From: Alopecurus myosuroides | Taxonomy: Eukaryota; Streptophyta; Magnoliopsida; Poales; Poaceae | DNA length: 64,000 bases | NCBI GenBank assembly: GCA_028641055.1 | Contig: CM054058.1 | Span: forward strand, 237,067,551-237,131,550 | Direction: 5' to 3' | Shown here: positions 47,431-56,903 of the stretch, piece by piece | How positions within the stretch are numbered: the first letter of the stretch is position 1 | Layout: every line of letters starts with the position of its first letter | The notes under the pieces: generated by a model | Seen by the model: only the letters and a program-made list of their open reading frames with translations | Databases searched by the model: none | Told to the model about the DNA's origin: nothing | Program-made: the position numbers and the translations under genes

Positions 47431-50400
47431 CTATCGGGTGGAGTGGCTCACGTTTGAAGTAGTCAAGCTGCATAGCCCCTACCACGCTCTGTTCGGAAGG
47501 CCGGCTTACGCTAAATTCATGGCCAGGCCGTGTTACGTATATTTGCAGTTAAAAATTCCAGGCCCCAAGCGGACCATCACTATCCATGGGAACCGGGATA
47601 TAGCAGCAGAGTGTGATGAGGGAGATTCGGTGATGGCCGAGCAAGCCTGCAGAAAGGAAGAGCTTAAATATTACCGGTCTCAGGTGGACCCTGAAGATGG
47701 CACGGCATTGAGAAGACCAGATTCTGAAGACGAAAGAGTGAAATTTAAGGCTGCTCAAGACACCAAGAAAGTAGATTTTGTGGAAGGAGACCCCACCAAG
47801 CAGTTCACTATAGGGTCCAATTTGGAAGACGCGCAAGAAAAGGCCCTAGTGGAATTTATACGCTCAAATGCGGATGTGTTCGCCTGGACACCCAGCGACA
47901 TGCCGGGTATCCCTACCGAGTTGGCAGAGCACAGTTTGCATGTAGATCCCAGGGCCAGGCCTGTGAAGCAAGGTTTGAGAAAAATGAACGAGGAAAGGAG
48001 AAGAGCCATAGGTGAGGAAATCGCACGACTATTAACCGCAGGCTTTATCATGGAAGTATTTCACCCGGACTGGTTAGCGAATCCGGTTCTAGTGATGAAA
48101 AAGACAAATGAATGGAGGATGTGCATCGATTTCACGAGCCTCAACAAGCATTGCCCAAAGGATCCGTTCGCGCTGCCAAGGATAGACCAAATCATAGACG
48201 CGGTAGCCGGAAGCGACTTGCTATGTTTCTTGGACGCATATTCGGGATACCATCAGATTAAACTCAAAAGGGAGGATTGGGAAAAAACCTCATTTATAAC
48301 CCCTTTTGGGGCCTTCTGCTACAAGACCATGACGTTTGGATTGAAAAATGCGGGCGCAACTTATCAGCGGTGTATCCAGAAATGCTTCGAGGATCAAATT
48401 GGGCGTAACGTGCACGCATATGTGGATGATGTGGTTATTAAGACCCGGAAGGCAGAAACGTTTATTGATGATTTAAAGGAAACGTTTAAAAACTTGAGGA
48501 GGTATCAGATGAAGCTCAACCCAACGAAGTGTGTGTTCGGAGTCCCGGCCGGGAAGTTACTTGGCTTTATAGTCTCCGAGAGAGGAATTGAGGCAAACCC
48601 GGATAAAATCAAGGCCATACAGAATTTGAAGAAACCGGAAAATCTGAAGCACGTTCAAAAACTCACGGGCTGCGTGGCAGCCCTGAGCCGGTTCATATCC
48701 AGGCTTGGAGAAAAGGCAATACCCTTGTACCGGCTTTTGCGGAAATCAGATAAGTTCGTATGGGACCAGGAGGCAGATGAGGCGTTTGAAGCACTAAAGA
48801 AGCAGTTATCTGAAGCGCCAGTACTAGCGGCGCCGGGTCCTAAAGAGCCTATGTTATTGTATGTGGCAGCCGGTCCCCGAGCAGTTAGCGCAGTGGTTGT
48901 CGTGGAACGCAAGGAAGATGGGAAGAGCTACCCGGTCCAGAGGCCAGTTTACTATGTCAGTGAAGTGTTATCAGAAGCGAAGCAGCGTTACCCGCATTGG
49001 CAAAAATTGGTGTTTGGGGTCTTTATGGCCAGCCGGAAGTTGAAGCCATATTTCCAAGAACATCCCATAACAGTGGTTAGTTCAATACCAATGTCGGATA
49101 TCATCAGAAACTCGGATGCAACGGGCAGAATAGCCAAATGGGCAATAGAGATGGGAGATTATCATATCAGCTACGAGCCTAGATCGGCGATCAAGTCCCA
49201 GGCCTTGGTTGATTTCGTTAACGACTGGACGCATACTGGGGTGGTTACCGCAGTTCCAAGTTCCGAGTCATGGACCATGCACTTCGATGGATCAAAGCAG
49301 TACGAGGGGTCAGGAGCCGGAGTGGTGCTGACATCGCCAAAAGGGGATAAACTAAGTTACGTGCTACAGATTCATTTTGATTGCTCAAACAACGTGGCCG
49401 AGTATGAGGCCCTGTTGCATGGCTTGAAGGTAGCCAAGGAGATGAACATTAGAAGGATACGATGCTTTGGAGACTCCGATCTCGTGGTGCAGCAGGTGTC
49501 AGGAACCTGGGACAGGAAGGACGCCACTATGGCAGCGTATCGCAGGGAGGTGGATAGGGTTGCCGGGTGTTTCTCCGGGTATGAAGTGGAGCACATAGAC
49601 AGAAGAAAGAACGAGGCGGCGGACGCACTCGCCAGACTCGGCTCGCGCAGGGAGCCGGTTCCACCTAATGTTTTCGTGGACGAGCTATGGCGGCCGTCAG
49701 TTAAATCCGAGTCTGAAGAAGAATTAGCAAATCGAGACCCGGACGTGGAGCTCGTGGCTACGATACGCGGCGTCCCCGAATGGACGGAGCCATATCTGGC
49801 ATACCTATCACGGGGCGAACTACCAGAACAGGAGGTACTAGCAAGACAAATCGTAAGGCGGGCAAAAGGATACGTTATTATCAATGGAGAGTTGTACAAG
49901 AGAAGTGCGGCAGGAGTCTTTTTGCGCTGTGTGACACCAGAGGAAGGCCGACAGATTCTTAAGGAGATCCATGAAGGTGATTGCGGGCATCATGCGTCCA
50001 CAAGGTCTCTTGTGGCCAAGGCCTACCGACATGGGTTCTTCTGGCTCACAGCTCTAGCAGACGCGGAACGGATAGTGGCAAGGTGCGACGGATGTCAAAG
50101 GTACGCTCGTCAAACTCATGTGCCGGCTATGGAGTTACGGACCATTCCATTAACTTGGCCATTCGCTGTTTGGGGTATGGACATGGTTGGCCCCTTCCAT
50201 ATGTCACCTTGCAAGAAGACGCACCTTTTAGTTGCTGTTGATAAGTTTACCAAATGGGTGGAGGTTATGCCGGTCACCAATTGCGAAGCGGCCACAGCAG
50301 TCAAATTCCTGAAAAGAATTATATACCGGTTCGGGTACCCCCACAGCATAATTACCGACAATGGAACCAACATGTCCCTTGGAGAGATGGAAAAATTTTG

Positions 50401-51061
50401 TGGCAGCAATGGAATCAGGCTTGATGTAGCATCAGTAGCACATCCGCAAGCCAACGGGCAAGTGGAGAGGGCGAACCAAGAACTACTTCGTGGATTGAAG
50501 CCAAGACTGAGGGTTCCCTGTATCAGGGCTGCTGGGGCATGGGTTGAAGAGCTCCCTTCCGTGGTCTGGGGTATTAACACTACACCCAACCGATCCACCC
50601 AGATGACGCCTTTCTTCATGGTCTACGGCGCAGAAGCGGTATTACCAAGCGACATCATTCATGATTCACCAAGAGTGACAGCTTATGTGGAAGTAGAGAA
50701 CGAGAAAACCCGGCAAGACGCCGTGGATATGTTAGAAGAACAGAGGGAGCAAGCCTTGGAAAGATCAGCCATATATCAGCAGGACTTGCGAAGATATCAT
50801 AGTCGGCGGGTGAAAAGCCGGGTCTTTCAGGAGGGAGACTTGGTCTTGCGCTTGGTTCAGACAAACGAGGGAAGACACAAACTATCGCCACCATGGGAAG
50901 GACCCTTCATCGTAAGCCGGAGCCTGCATAATGGGTCATATTACTTGATAGATGCAAGAGAAGAATCGACCACACTCAACGATACTGCTCACACAACTGC
51001 ACCTATGCAAGAAAGAGATAGGCCGTGGAACGTGGCTCAGCTACGTCCGTACTATACTTAG
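47243..51061 (+). CDS. pol: Pol polyprotein of element D: protease remnant, RT, RNase H, aRNase H, integrase
   Basis: The open frame is 1272 residues. The protease core is truncated: the segment that should hold the catalytic Asp (DNGSS in element A) is lost, and the frame enters at RINILYWETF. RT is complete, with LNKHCPKDPF (about 298), FLDAYSGYHQI and YVDD at 393-396. The ordinary RNase H is degenerate, LYVAAGPRAVSA standing where an Asp motif is expected. It is followed by an archaeal-type RNase H with FDGSKQ, AEYEALLHG, GDSDLVVQQ and NEAADALAR (about 675-800), a Tat hallmark. Integrase has the zinc-finger region (GHHASTRSL to CDGCQR, about 914-952), the D,D,E residues in GMDMVGPF, ITDNGTN and NGQVERAN (about 978-1075), and the C-terminal RPWNVAQLRPYYT. 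RT and integrase look intact. The ATG at 47243 is probably not the native start, since pol normally follows gag-protease. Confidence 0.92.
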   Translation: MVTNLTRPLRINILYWETFLRMNLKESQLQKSSTVFHGIVPGHSARPEGKIALEVAFGESVDNYRVEWLTFEVVKLHSPYHALFGRPAYAKFMARPCYVYLQLKIPGPKRTITIHGNRDIAAECDEGDSVMAEQACRKEELKYYRSQVDPEDGTALRRPDSEDERVKFKAAQDTKKVDFVEGDPTKQFTIGSNLEDAQEKALVEFIRSNADVFAWTPSDMPGIPTELAEHSLHVDPRARPVKQGLRKMNEERRRAIGEEIARLLTAGFIMEVFHPDWLANPVLVMKKTNEWRMCIDFTSLNKHCPKDPFALPRIDQIIDAVAGSDLLCFLDAYSGYHQIKLKREDWEKTSFITPFGAFCYKTMTFGLKNAGATYQRCIQKCFEDQIGRNVHAYVDDVVIKTRKAETFIDDLKETFKNLRRYQMKLNPTKCVFGVPAGKLLGFIVSERGIEANPDKIKAIQNLKKPENLKHVQKLTGCVAALSRFISRLGEKAIPLYRLLRKSDKFVWDQEADEAFEALKKQLSEAPVLAAPGPKEPMLLYVAAGPRAVSAVVVVERKEDGKSYPVQRPVYYVSEVLSEAKQRYPHWQKLVFGVFMASRKLKPYFQEHPITVVSSIPMSDIIRNSDATGRIAKWAIEMGDYHISYEPRSAIKSQALVDFVNDWTHTGVVTAVPSSESWTMHFDGSKQYEGSGAGVVLTSPKGDKLSYVLQIHFDCSNNVAEYEALLHGLKVAKEMNIRRIRCFGDSDLVVQQVSGTWDRKDATMAAYRREVDRVAGCFSGYEVEHIDRRKNEAADALARLGSRREPVPPNVFVDELWRPSVKSESEEELANRDPDVELVATIRGVPEWTEPYLAYLSRGELPEQEVLARQIVRRAKGYVIINGELYKRSAAGVFLRCVTPEEGRQILKEIHEGDCGHHASTRSLVAKAYRHGFFWLTALADAERIVARCDGCQRYARQTHVPAMELRTIPLTWPFAVWGMDMVGPFHMSPCKKTHLLVAVDKFTKWVEVMPVTNCEAATAVKFLKRIIYRFGYPHSIITDNGTNMSLGEMEKFCGSNGIRLDVASVAHPQANGQVERANQELLRGLKPRLRVPCIRAAGAWVEELPSVVWGINTTPNRSTQMTPFFMVYGAEAVLPSDIIHDSPRVTAYVEVENEKTRQDAVDMLEEQREQALERSAIYQQDLRRYHSRRVKSRVFQEGDLVLRLVQTNEGRHKLSPPWEGPFIVSRSLHNGSYYLIDAREESTTLNDTAHTTAPMQERDRPWNVAQLRPYYT

Positions 51062-52119
51062 CAGAAAAAGATGTAACAGGCAGCAGGTCTTAGACGCACT
51101 CTTTTCCTGTCCAGGGCACCCTTGGGGACTGGATGGGTTTTTAATGAGGCGGCTTGCTGGCCTAATTTTTTCATATCAAATAAAAAGGGATTATCAAGAA
51201 AAGAAGCAAGTGTTATTTATACGATGTGAACATTCAGGTCTTGAGGGCTGGTTGCTCATACAAGCACAGCTGTAAACTCAAAAAGGACCCGGCCTTGATG
51301 CCAATGAGTTATAGGGGCCGTCACTCGAAAAAACGAGTGCGGCTACAATCTTATAACCGGACAAAGAAGTCCAAATTTCTCGGCTATTCTTACTTAAGCT
51401 CGATGTGACTCGCAACGAAGTGGCATGATTCGTTCGCTTACGACTAATGTCGGTCATGAGACCCAAACGGGACTTGCTTGACCCCGTTTTCGTATTGATG
51501 TAACAACATGGTATCCACGCGAAAGCCGGCTTATAGTACAAGATAGTCGAAAGGGTCATCTAAACCACAAGTTATGCAGAGTATAAGGCCGATAGCCGGA
51601 AACTCAACGATTATCAAGCATAACTTCAAACCTCATAAAAAGCTGTCCTGAAGTCTTGGGCATTCAGCAACAGGCGATTCGTTTACTTGAAAGAAAACAA
51701 TCATGTGTCCTAGACGCGGAAACCCGGACTGGGGACTTATGAGCTCTAAGGAAGAAACAGCATCATCCAGCCGTTAAAATTAAAACGAGCCACGCATCCG
51801 GGTCTCAGGAGCTTAGGGATTCAGGTGTAAAACCGATCCCTAGACGCCAACGACACCCGGAGGGCGGGTCTTGCTAAGGAAAGTATAAAAAAAAAAGTAT
51901 AAGGTATCGAGAATAAAGCAAGTGGATATCAAGAACAAGCAAATGCAAAGACACATTCATCAAAAGCCCAAAGGGGCGCAAAGTGCATCGGGAGTTTAAA
52001 TAAAAGTGATACAAAAACCATAAAGTATCAAAAGAGCACAGGCGCTCTGCTTAAATGAATAGTAAAGCTGTTTTAACAATGCTTTGCCGGCTGACGTATG
52101 TGGAATGATAGTCATTACT
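51062..52119. other. Spacer between pol and the antisense gene of element D
   Basis: The pol stop at 51059-51061 faces the antisense stop at 52120-52122, so the two genes converge. The 1.06 kb between them has no recognisable frame. It would hold the 3' end signals of the antisense transcript. Confidence 0.7.
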
Positions 52120-55100
52120 TCAAGCTGCAGGGTCCATCTTGGCCTTGCCCTTGTCGCCACCTGTAGTTGCGGCGCCACTCGGGTCAGCAGTAGTTCCGGG
52201 TTGTGCAGCAGAGGTTGCAGGAGCAGAGTCGGCCTCGGTCTTCCTGGCGGTTTCTTCCTTCATCTTGATCGCCTGCTCCTTCCAACGGGCAAGCATATCG
52301 AACGGCTGGGGGCGGTTCGCCTTGACAACCTTGTCATTAGCATCATAAGCAGGGAGAATCTCATCAATCTCTAAGCTGTCAGCAATAACGCTAGCCGGAT
52401 GGCGGACTTCTTTCTGAATAGCCTTGAAGTCCTTTGGCAAAAACTTGGACCCATCCAAGTTGAACTCTGGAAATCCACTCATAAGTTTAGCAAGTTGTAG
52501 CTTGGGGGCGTAGGCTTTAGCCAGTGCGAGCCCCCGGGTTACCCCAAATCGGCAGGAGGACCGTTTCCAGTGCCAAATCCACTCGGGGATCGTGGAGCAG
52601 AATTCCAGTAATCTCTTCATATTATCTGGCTTGACATCCGGCAGTCGCAACTCATCGAGTATCCAGCTAACTCCGCCGCAAAGTTGGCGAAGAGTATTCT
52701 TGATGGTTTTAAGCTTGGCAGCATCATCTTCTTCGGGGGCAGCATCACGTGGGCCTGCTAAAGAAAGGCAAAAGGAGCAAAGATAGTAGGCAAGCAAGCG
52801 CGGTTGTTCAAATCAAAGCAATCCGAGTCATAAAAAGGTGAAATTCAAAAATCTTACCAGTCGCAGTACGGTGAACATCAGCAATTTGAGCGGAAAGAGT
52901 TGTAAGTTTTTCCTTAGCCCTGTGAGCTCTCTTCCTGTATTTTTTCGTCATCTTTTGGCACCTGCGAGCCTCAGTCTCAGCAGCTTCACGAAGGGCCGTT
53001 TCTTTTCCAATACGCTTGGTGGACTTGGCCAGCTTCTTCTCCAACTGTGAAACATAGTCCTGTAAAGAAGCATGAAGAGGGATCAGCCGGAAACGTTATG
53101 CAAAGTTCCAAGCAAGTTACCTAGTAATTTACTCGGAACTTGGGGACTAGGCATGGAAACAATTGATGATTAGTCGGGATTACCTCGTGCTTGGTTATTA
53201 AGGCATCTAGTATGTTTTCTTCGTCGCCCTTCAAGGTATGGAGGGCATCTAGCATTTGAGCAAAGGTCATGTCTTCAGGGCGAAGTTGAGAAGGGCCGGA
53301 GGATTGGCCCTCTTGTGGAGGAGTTGTTCCGGGTTTGGGGGTCGAAACCCGGATTGTTTGAACGTCCGGGTTAGGAGAGTCCGGCTTGGTCTCCAAAATG
53401 ATGTCTTCGTCCACTTCTTCAGAGGGCTGGGGTGATGCAGTCTGTGGTGGAATTGGGTCCTTAAAAGGATCTTCTCCATTTCCGTCCTCGGCCTCGTCCT
53501 CAACCTCAACGTCCATGTCATCACTCGGCTTCTCTTCTCCCTGCTCTTCTGATTCAGGGATATCCGGGTCGCTTAGCGTAACTGTGGCGCTGAAGAAAAG
53601 AAGGGAGACATTGATCAAGGGAATATACGGAAAAAAGAAAGGTAACCAGTACGAGAAAATGTAAGTAAAGGTAGTCTACCCGGTGTTCACGGCATAGTCC
53701 GGGGGAAGCTCGCCGCTGGAGGCGGATGACGTCGGCAAGAGCACTGGCTGCGGCACGCGAAATTGCCCGGCAAGTGGATGATTAGGAGACGGATGACGCT
53801 GAGGAGATTGGGAAGGTTGAGCTGGAGGGGTACTGGCTCGATGAGTGGGTGAAGTGGAGGTACCCGGGTTAAGGGGATCATCCCCCGGAGAATTCCGGGT
53901 CACCCTACGCTTAGTCGGGAGAGGGTCCTTCAAGAAGGATGAATGTGATAATCGCTCGTTAAGTTCATGCATAGCAGCAAAGGAGTAAGGCGCACGAGAC
54001 ATAGAAGAGAAGGGAACCTTTTCAACTACCCCTCTAGCCTTCCTTTTGTTCCCAACTGGGGGCTCCTGGTCAGACTCGGTGGCTTCCGGGTCATTTTCTT
54101 CTTCCTCCTCTTCATCCCCCGACCCTGAAAGCCGAGTAAGTATCAGATAAGAGAAATAACACAGATGAAGGGCAGGTGTAAAGGGTATGGGAGAGTACCC
54201 TCATCATCATCAACAGACTCGTTTTCCTCTTCAGGGTCTTGAGAAGGGGGAGGGTTTTCAACTTTCCAGAAGGGATCGTCATCCTGTGAATAAATAAACG
54301 CAAGTGGTGGTTAGAGACTATAACGGATGAAAGTACTGAAATGAGAAAAAGGAGCCAGGTCTTACCGCTGGGGCGGGGTTTTCCCGAGTAAACGGGGGTA
54401 ACCCGGCAGTGTTCTTTATAACATCTAGTCTCTCCATCAGGAAGCCCTTAGTGGTCTTGTTGGTGTTACCGGCAGGGAAGTTTTTGGTGGAATAGCGGAG
54501 GGAATCTGTGATGTGACCCGAGTATTCGTGCAGCAACTTTGAGCGAATGGAGTTGGGCTGGACCCGGAACTCCACCCAAGTCCTTACCAAGTTAAGCCCG
54601 AGAAGGCCATGGGCTGAGAGGGCCGCTAGTTTGGCCAAAAGGGGCTGAATCGCTTCCCTATCAGGGTCAGGTGCAAAAGCACTGAAAGACTCGGAGGGCT
54701 CGAGAAGGCTCTCCGAATAACCCGGTAGCTTCCTCTCACCATCCGGAGAAGTGTCGTGGCAATAAAAGAAGGATAATTGCCAGTTTTTGGCGTTGGAGTT
54801 CAGGTTGAGAGGTGGCATCAGTGAGTGTTTGCGGCGCTGGATGGATACCCCGCCGCAGGTAAGAAGCGTTCCGTCACCGCTCTCACGGCATGGTTCGCAT
54901 TGGAATAATTCGGTAAAAAGAGCAAGGTTTGGTGGAGTGCATAAGTACGACTCGGACAAAACTATGAAGTGGGTGATGCTCAGCATAGAGTTAGGCCCTA
55001 TGTCGAACACCCGGAGGCCGTAGTGGCTCAAGACTTCCCGGAAAAAAGAGTGACCCGGAGGACGGAATCCCCGGGTCACATGCTCGGTAAAACAAATTAC

Positions 55101-55295
55101 CTCGTTCCCGATAGGAGTGGGACGGGTCTCATCGCCAGGAGCCCTCCAGTGTATTTCCTTTTGAGAAGGAAGGATTCCTAGCTCGGCCATCCCATCCAGT
55201 TTGGCCTTCGTCGTTGAAGACCGGCCCCAGTCGGCAGAAGTGGTTTGGGAGGTCTTTGCAGGAGCCGGGTGTTTTCCCTGTCTTTTAGGAGCCAT
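52120..55295 (-). CDS. Intact six-exon antisense gene of element D, Transposase_28-like domain
   Basis: Starting from the minus-strand ATG at 55295, I can chain coding exons 55295-54366, 54283-54199, 54124-53680, 53589-53184, 53059-52858 and 52754-52120. Every intron has GT and AG ends, phases match, and the total is 2703 nt, or 900 residues plus stop. Exon 1 carries FTEHVTRGFRPPGHSFFREV and LSESYLCTPPNLALFTELF, resembling the Pfam putative gypsy-type transposon domain also present in element A. Exons 2-4 are acidic and Pro/Ser-rich. Exon 5 is a charged coiled coil (LEKKLAKSTKRIGK). Exon 6 is a folded-looking helical part with an Ala/Thr/Gly tail. A 5' leader intron (about 55473-55305) is also plausible. 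It lies antisense between pol and the 3' LTR, as in Grande/RIRE2-type Tat elements. Its role is unknown. Confidence 0.82.
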
Positions 55296-56064
55296 GGAGT
55301 TGACCTGCAAGGGACAAGGAATATATGGAGTAAGATTCGGAACATCAGATCATTCGAATCTGGAGACATTAAGGCGCTAAGGCTAAAATAAGACCCGGAT
55401 AATGCGCTACGATGCTAAATGCAGAAGATTTACCGGGTATCAGATGAAGTTGAGTAAATTGTTAATTACTTACGTATTGAGGTGGGTTGGGTGAACATGG
55501 ATGGTTGCCCATACCTTTATTGTGGAGGAATTAACTGGAAAAGGAGGATTATCCGGGTGTTAATGCGACAGGCGGAAAAAACAAGGCGGAACGGATCTAG
55601 ATCGAAGAACTTGCAAGTAATCTTATATGAAGTTTGATGGTTAATAAGGGTGCGGGGGTGAATTGCGACTGCGCATCAGGTGCTTGAAGGAGCTAAGGAC
55701 TATCGAAGCGGATTAATTTGATGATACCCGAAAGTTATTTACGGGTTGACCCAGATCCAATCCTGGTCAAATTGAGGAAATTGCGAGTTTCAGTTGGATG
55801 ATTGGGAGAGGCTTACCAAAGAAACTAGGGTCCAAAATGAGGCAGGTGCGCGGCACGGCTTGAGTGTCTCACCACGGCCCTTGATGAGAGAAATGAAGGC
55901 GTGACGGCGATGCTTGATGGCGGCGTTGGGAAGCTCGGGGTCGATTGCGGCCGGAGATGGCCTTATCTTTCGCAGTGCGCGCGAGCCTGGAGGCAGGGAC
56001 TGCGAGGGAGCGAGGAGAGAAAGGATGTTGGGGCAAAGTGAAAGGTTTAGGGTTACTTTCGGTT

Positions 56065-56075
56065 GATATTTATAA
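56065..56075 (-). promoter_or_regulatory. TATA-like box for the antisense gene
   Basis: On the minus strand this reads TTATAAATATC, preceded by GC-rich sequence and lying about 770 bp upstream of the ATG at 55295 and about 370 bp inside the 3' LTR. It would give the antisense gene a promoter separate from the LTR. Confidence 0.5.
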
Positions 56076-56448
56076 GGGAAGTGGTGAGCTCACCCGCGGC
56101 TGGAGAGCCGGAAGTTACGGAGCAATAATTATCCGCACAGGTTTGGCGTTGCGGGCGTTCGGAGCGAGGTGAAATGTTCCGTTGACAGGGGGAACACAAT
56201 TTATCCCGAGATATCAGGGATCCTTATCGAGAGTAGGGCCTTAATATCTTAGGGTTCAAATCTGGAAAGGTCCGTTAAGCACTCGAGGAGGGATCGAGCT
56301 GTCGAATGACCGTCACGGAGCTGTGTCTAGTCATCTGTTAAAGTAACTTGACCCGGTTCATGTAAGCTTGGGCGTTTCATATCTTTTTTAGGGAATAGCG
56401 AGCGCTTCAAGAATGAATCTGTGAAGCCCGCGCTATCCTGGGGACTAC

Positions 56449-56903
56449 TGATGGGGGAGTAGTAACCCGGTATACCAGCTCCCAGGTGTGATCCGGCCCA
56501 GACGGTGGCTGGACCAAATCCGGCTAAGGACAAAGAAACTCCTGGAAGGCCCAGGGCGTGTAAGGTTCGTAACCCGGATTGTGGGTTATGGTAAGAAAAG
56601 TTAGGGTTCGTATGTAGAGTTCAAATAGGACTCGAGGAGCGCTTTGTAGGGCAAGCCCAGAGGGGTATGAGTACTATATAAACCAACCCCTGGGCTTCGC
56701 CTAAGAGAGATTCAAGTCATAGTTGTAATACCTATTATCGAGTATCCAGTATCATTGATATCGAGATCCGGCGAGTTATTCTCCGGTTCTCAGATCGCTT
56801 TTGCCATGTCTTCCTTTGAGCTAAACCCTCTCCCGAATACCTGTGTCGACTTGCCCCAAGATCAGTTACCTCAGGTAACATCTGCCGTGATTATCCCACG
56901 ACA
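56449..56903 (+). repeat. 3' LTR of element D
   Basis: 455 bp, indistinguishable by eye from 46363-46817. It is preceded by the polypurine-like cctggggactac. Confidence 0.95.

Larger units (their letters stand above)
46363..56903 (+). mobile_element. Element D: young Tat-lineage Gypsy retrotransposon
   Basis: GAGAG duplications (46358-46362 and 56904-56908) flank a 10541-bp element with 455-bp LTRs that I cannot tell apart by eye. Order: LTR, primer site TTGGCGCCCACCGTGGGGCC (46819), gag remnant, pol, 1-kb spacer, antisense spliced gene, polypurine-like tggggactac, LTR. The archaeal-type second RNase H and the antisense gene place it in the Tat lineage. Most of gag is missing, and the protease lacks its catalytic Asp motif, so it is probably non-autonomous. 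Confidence 0.93.
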
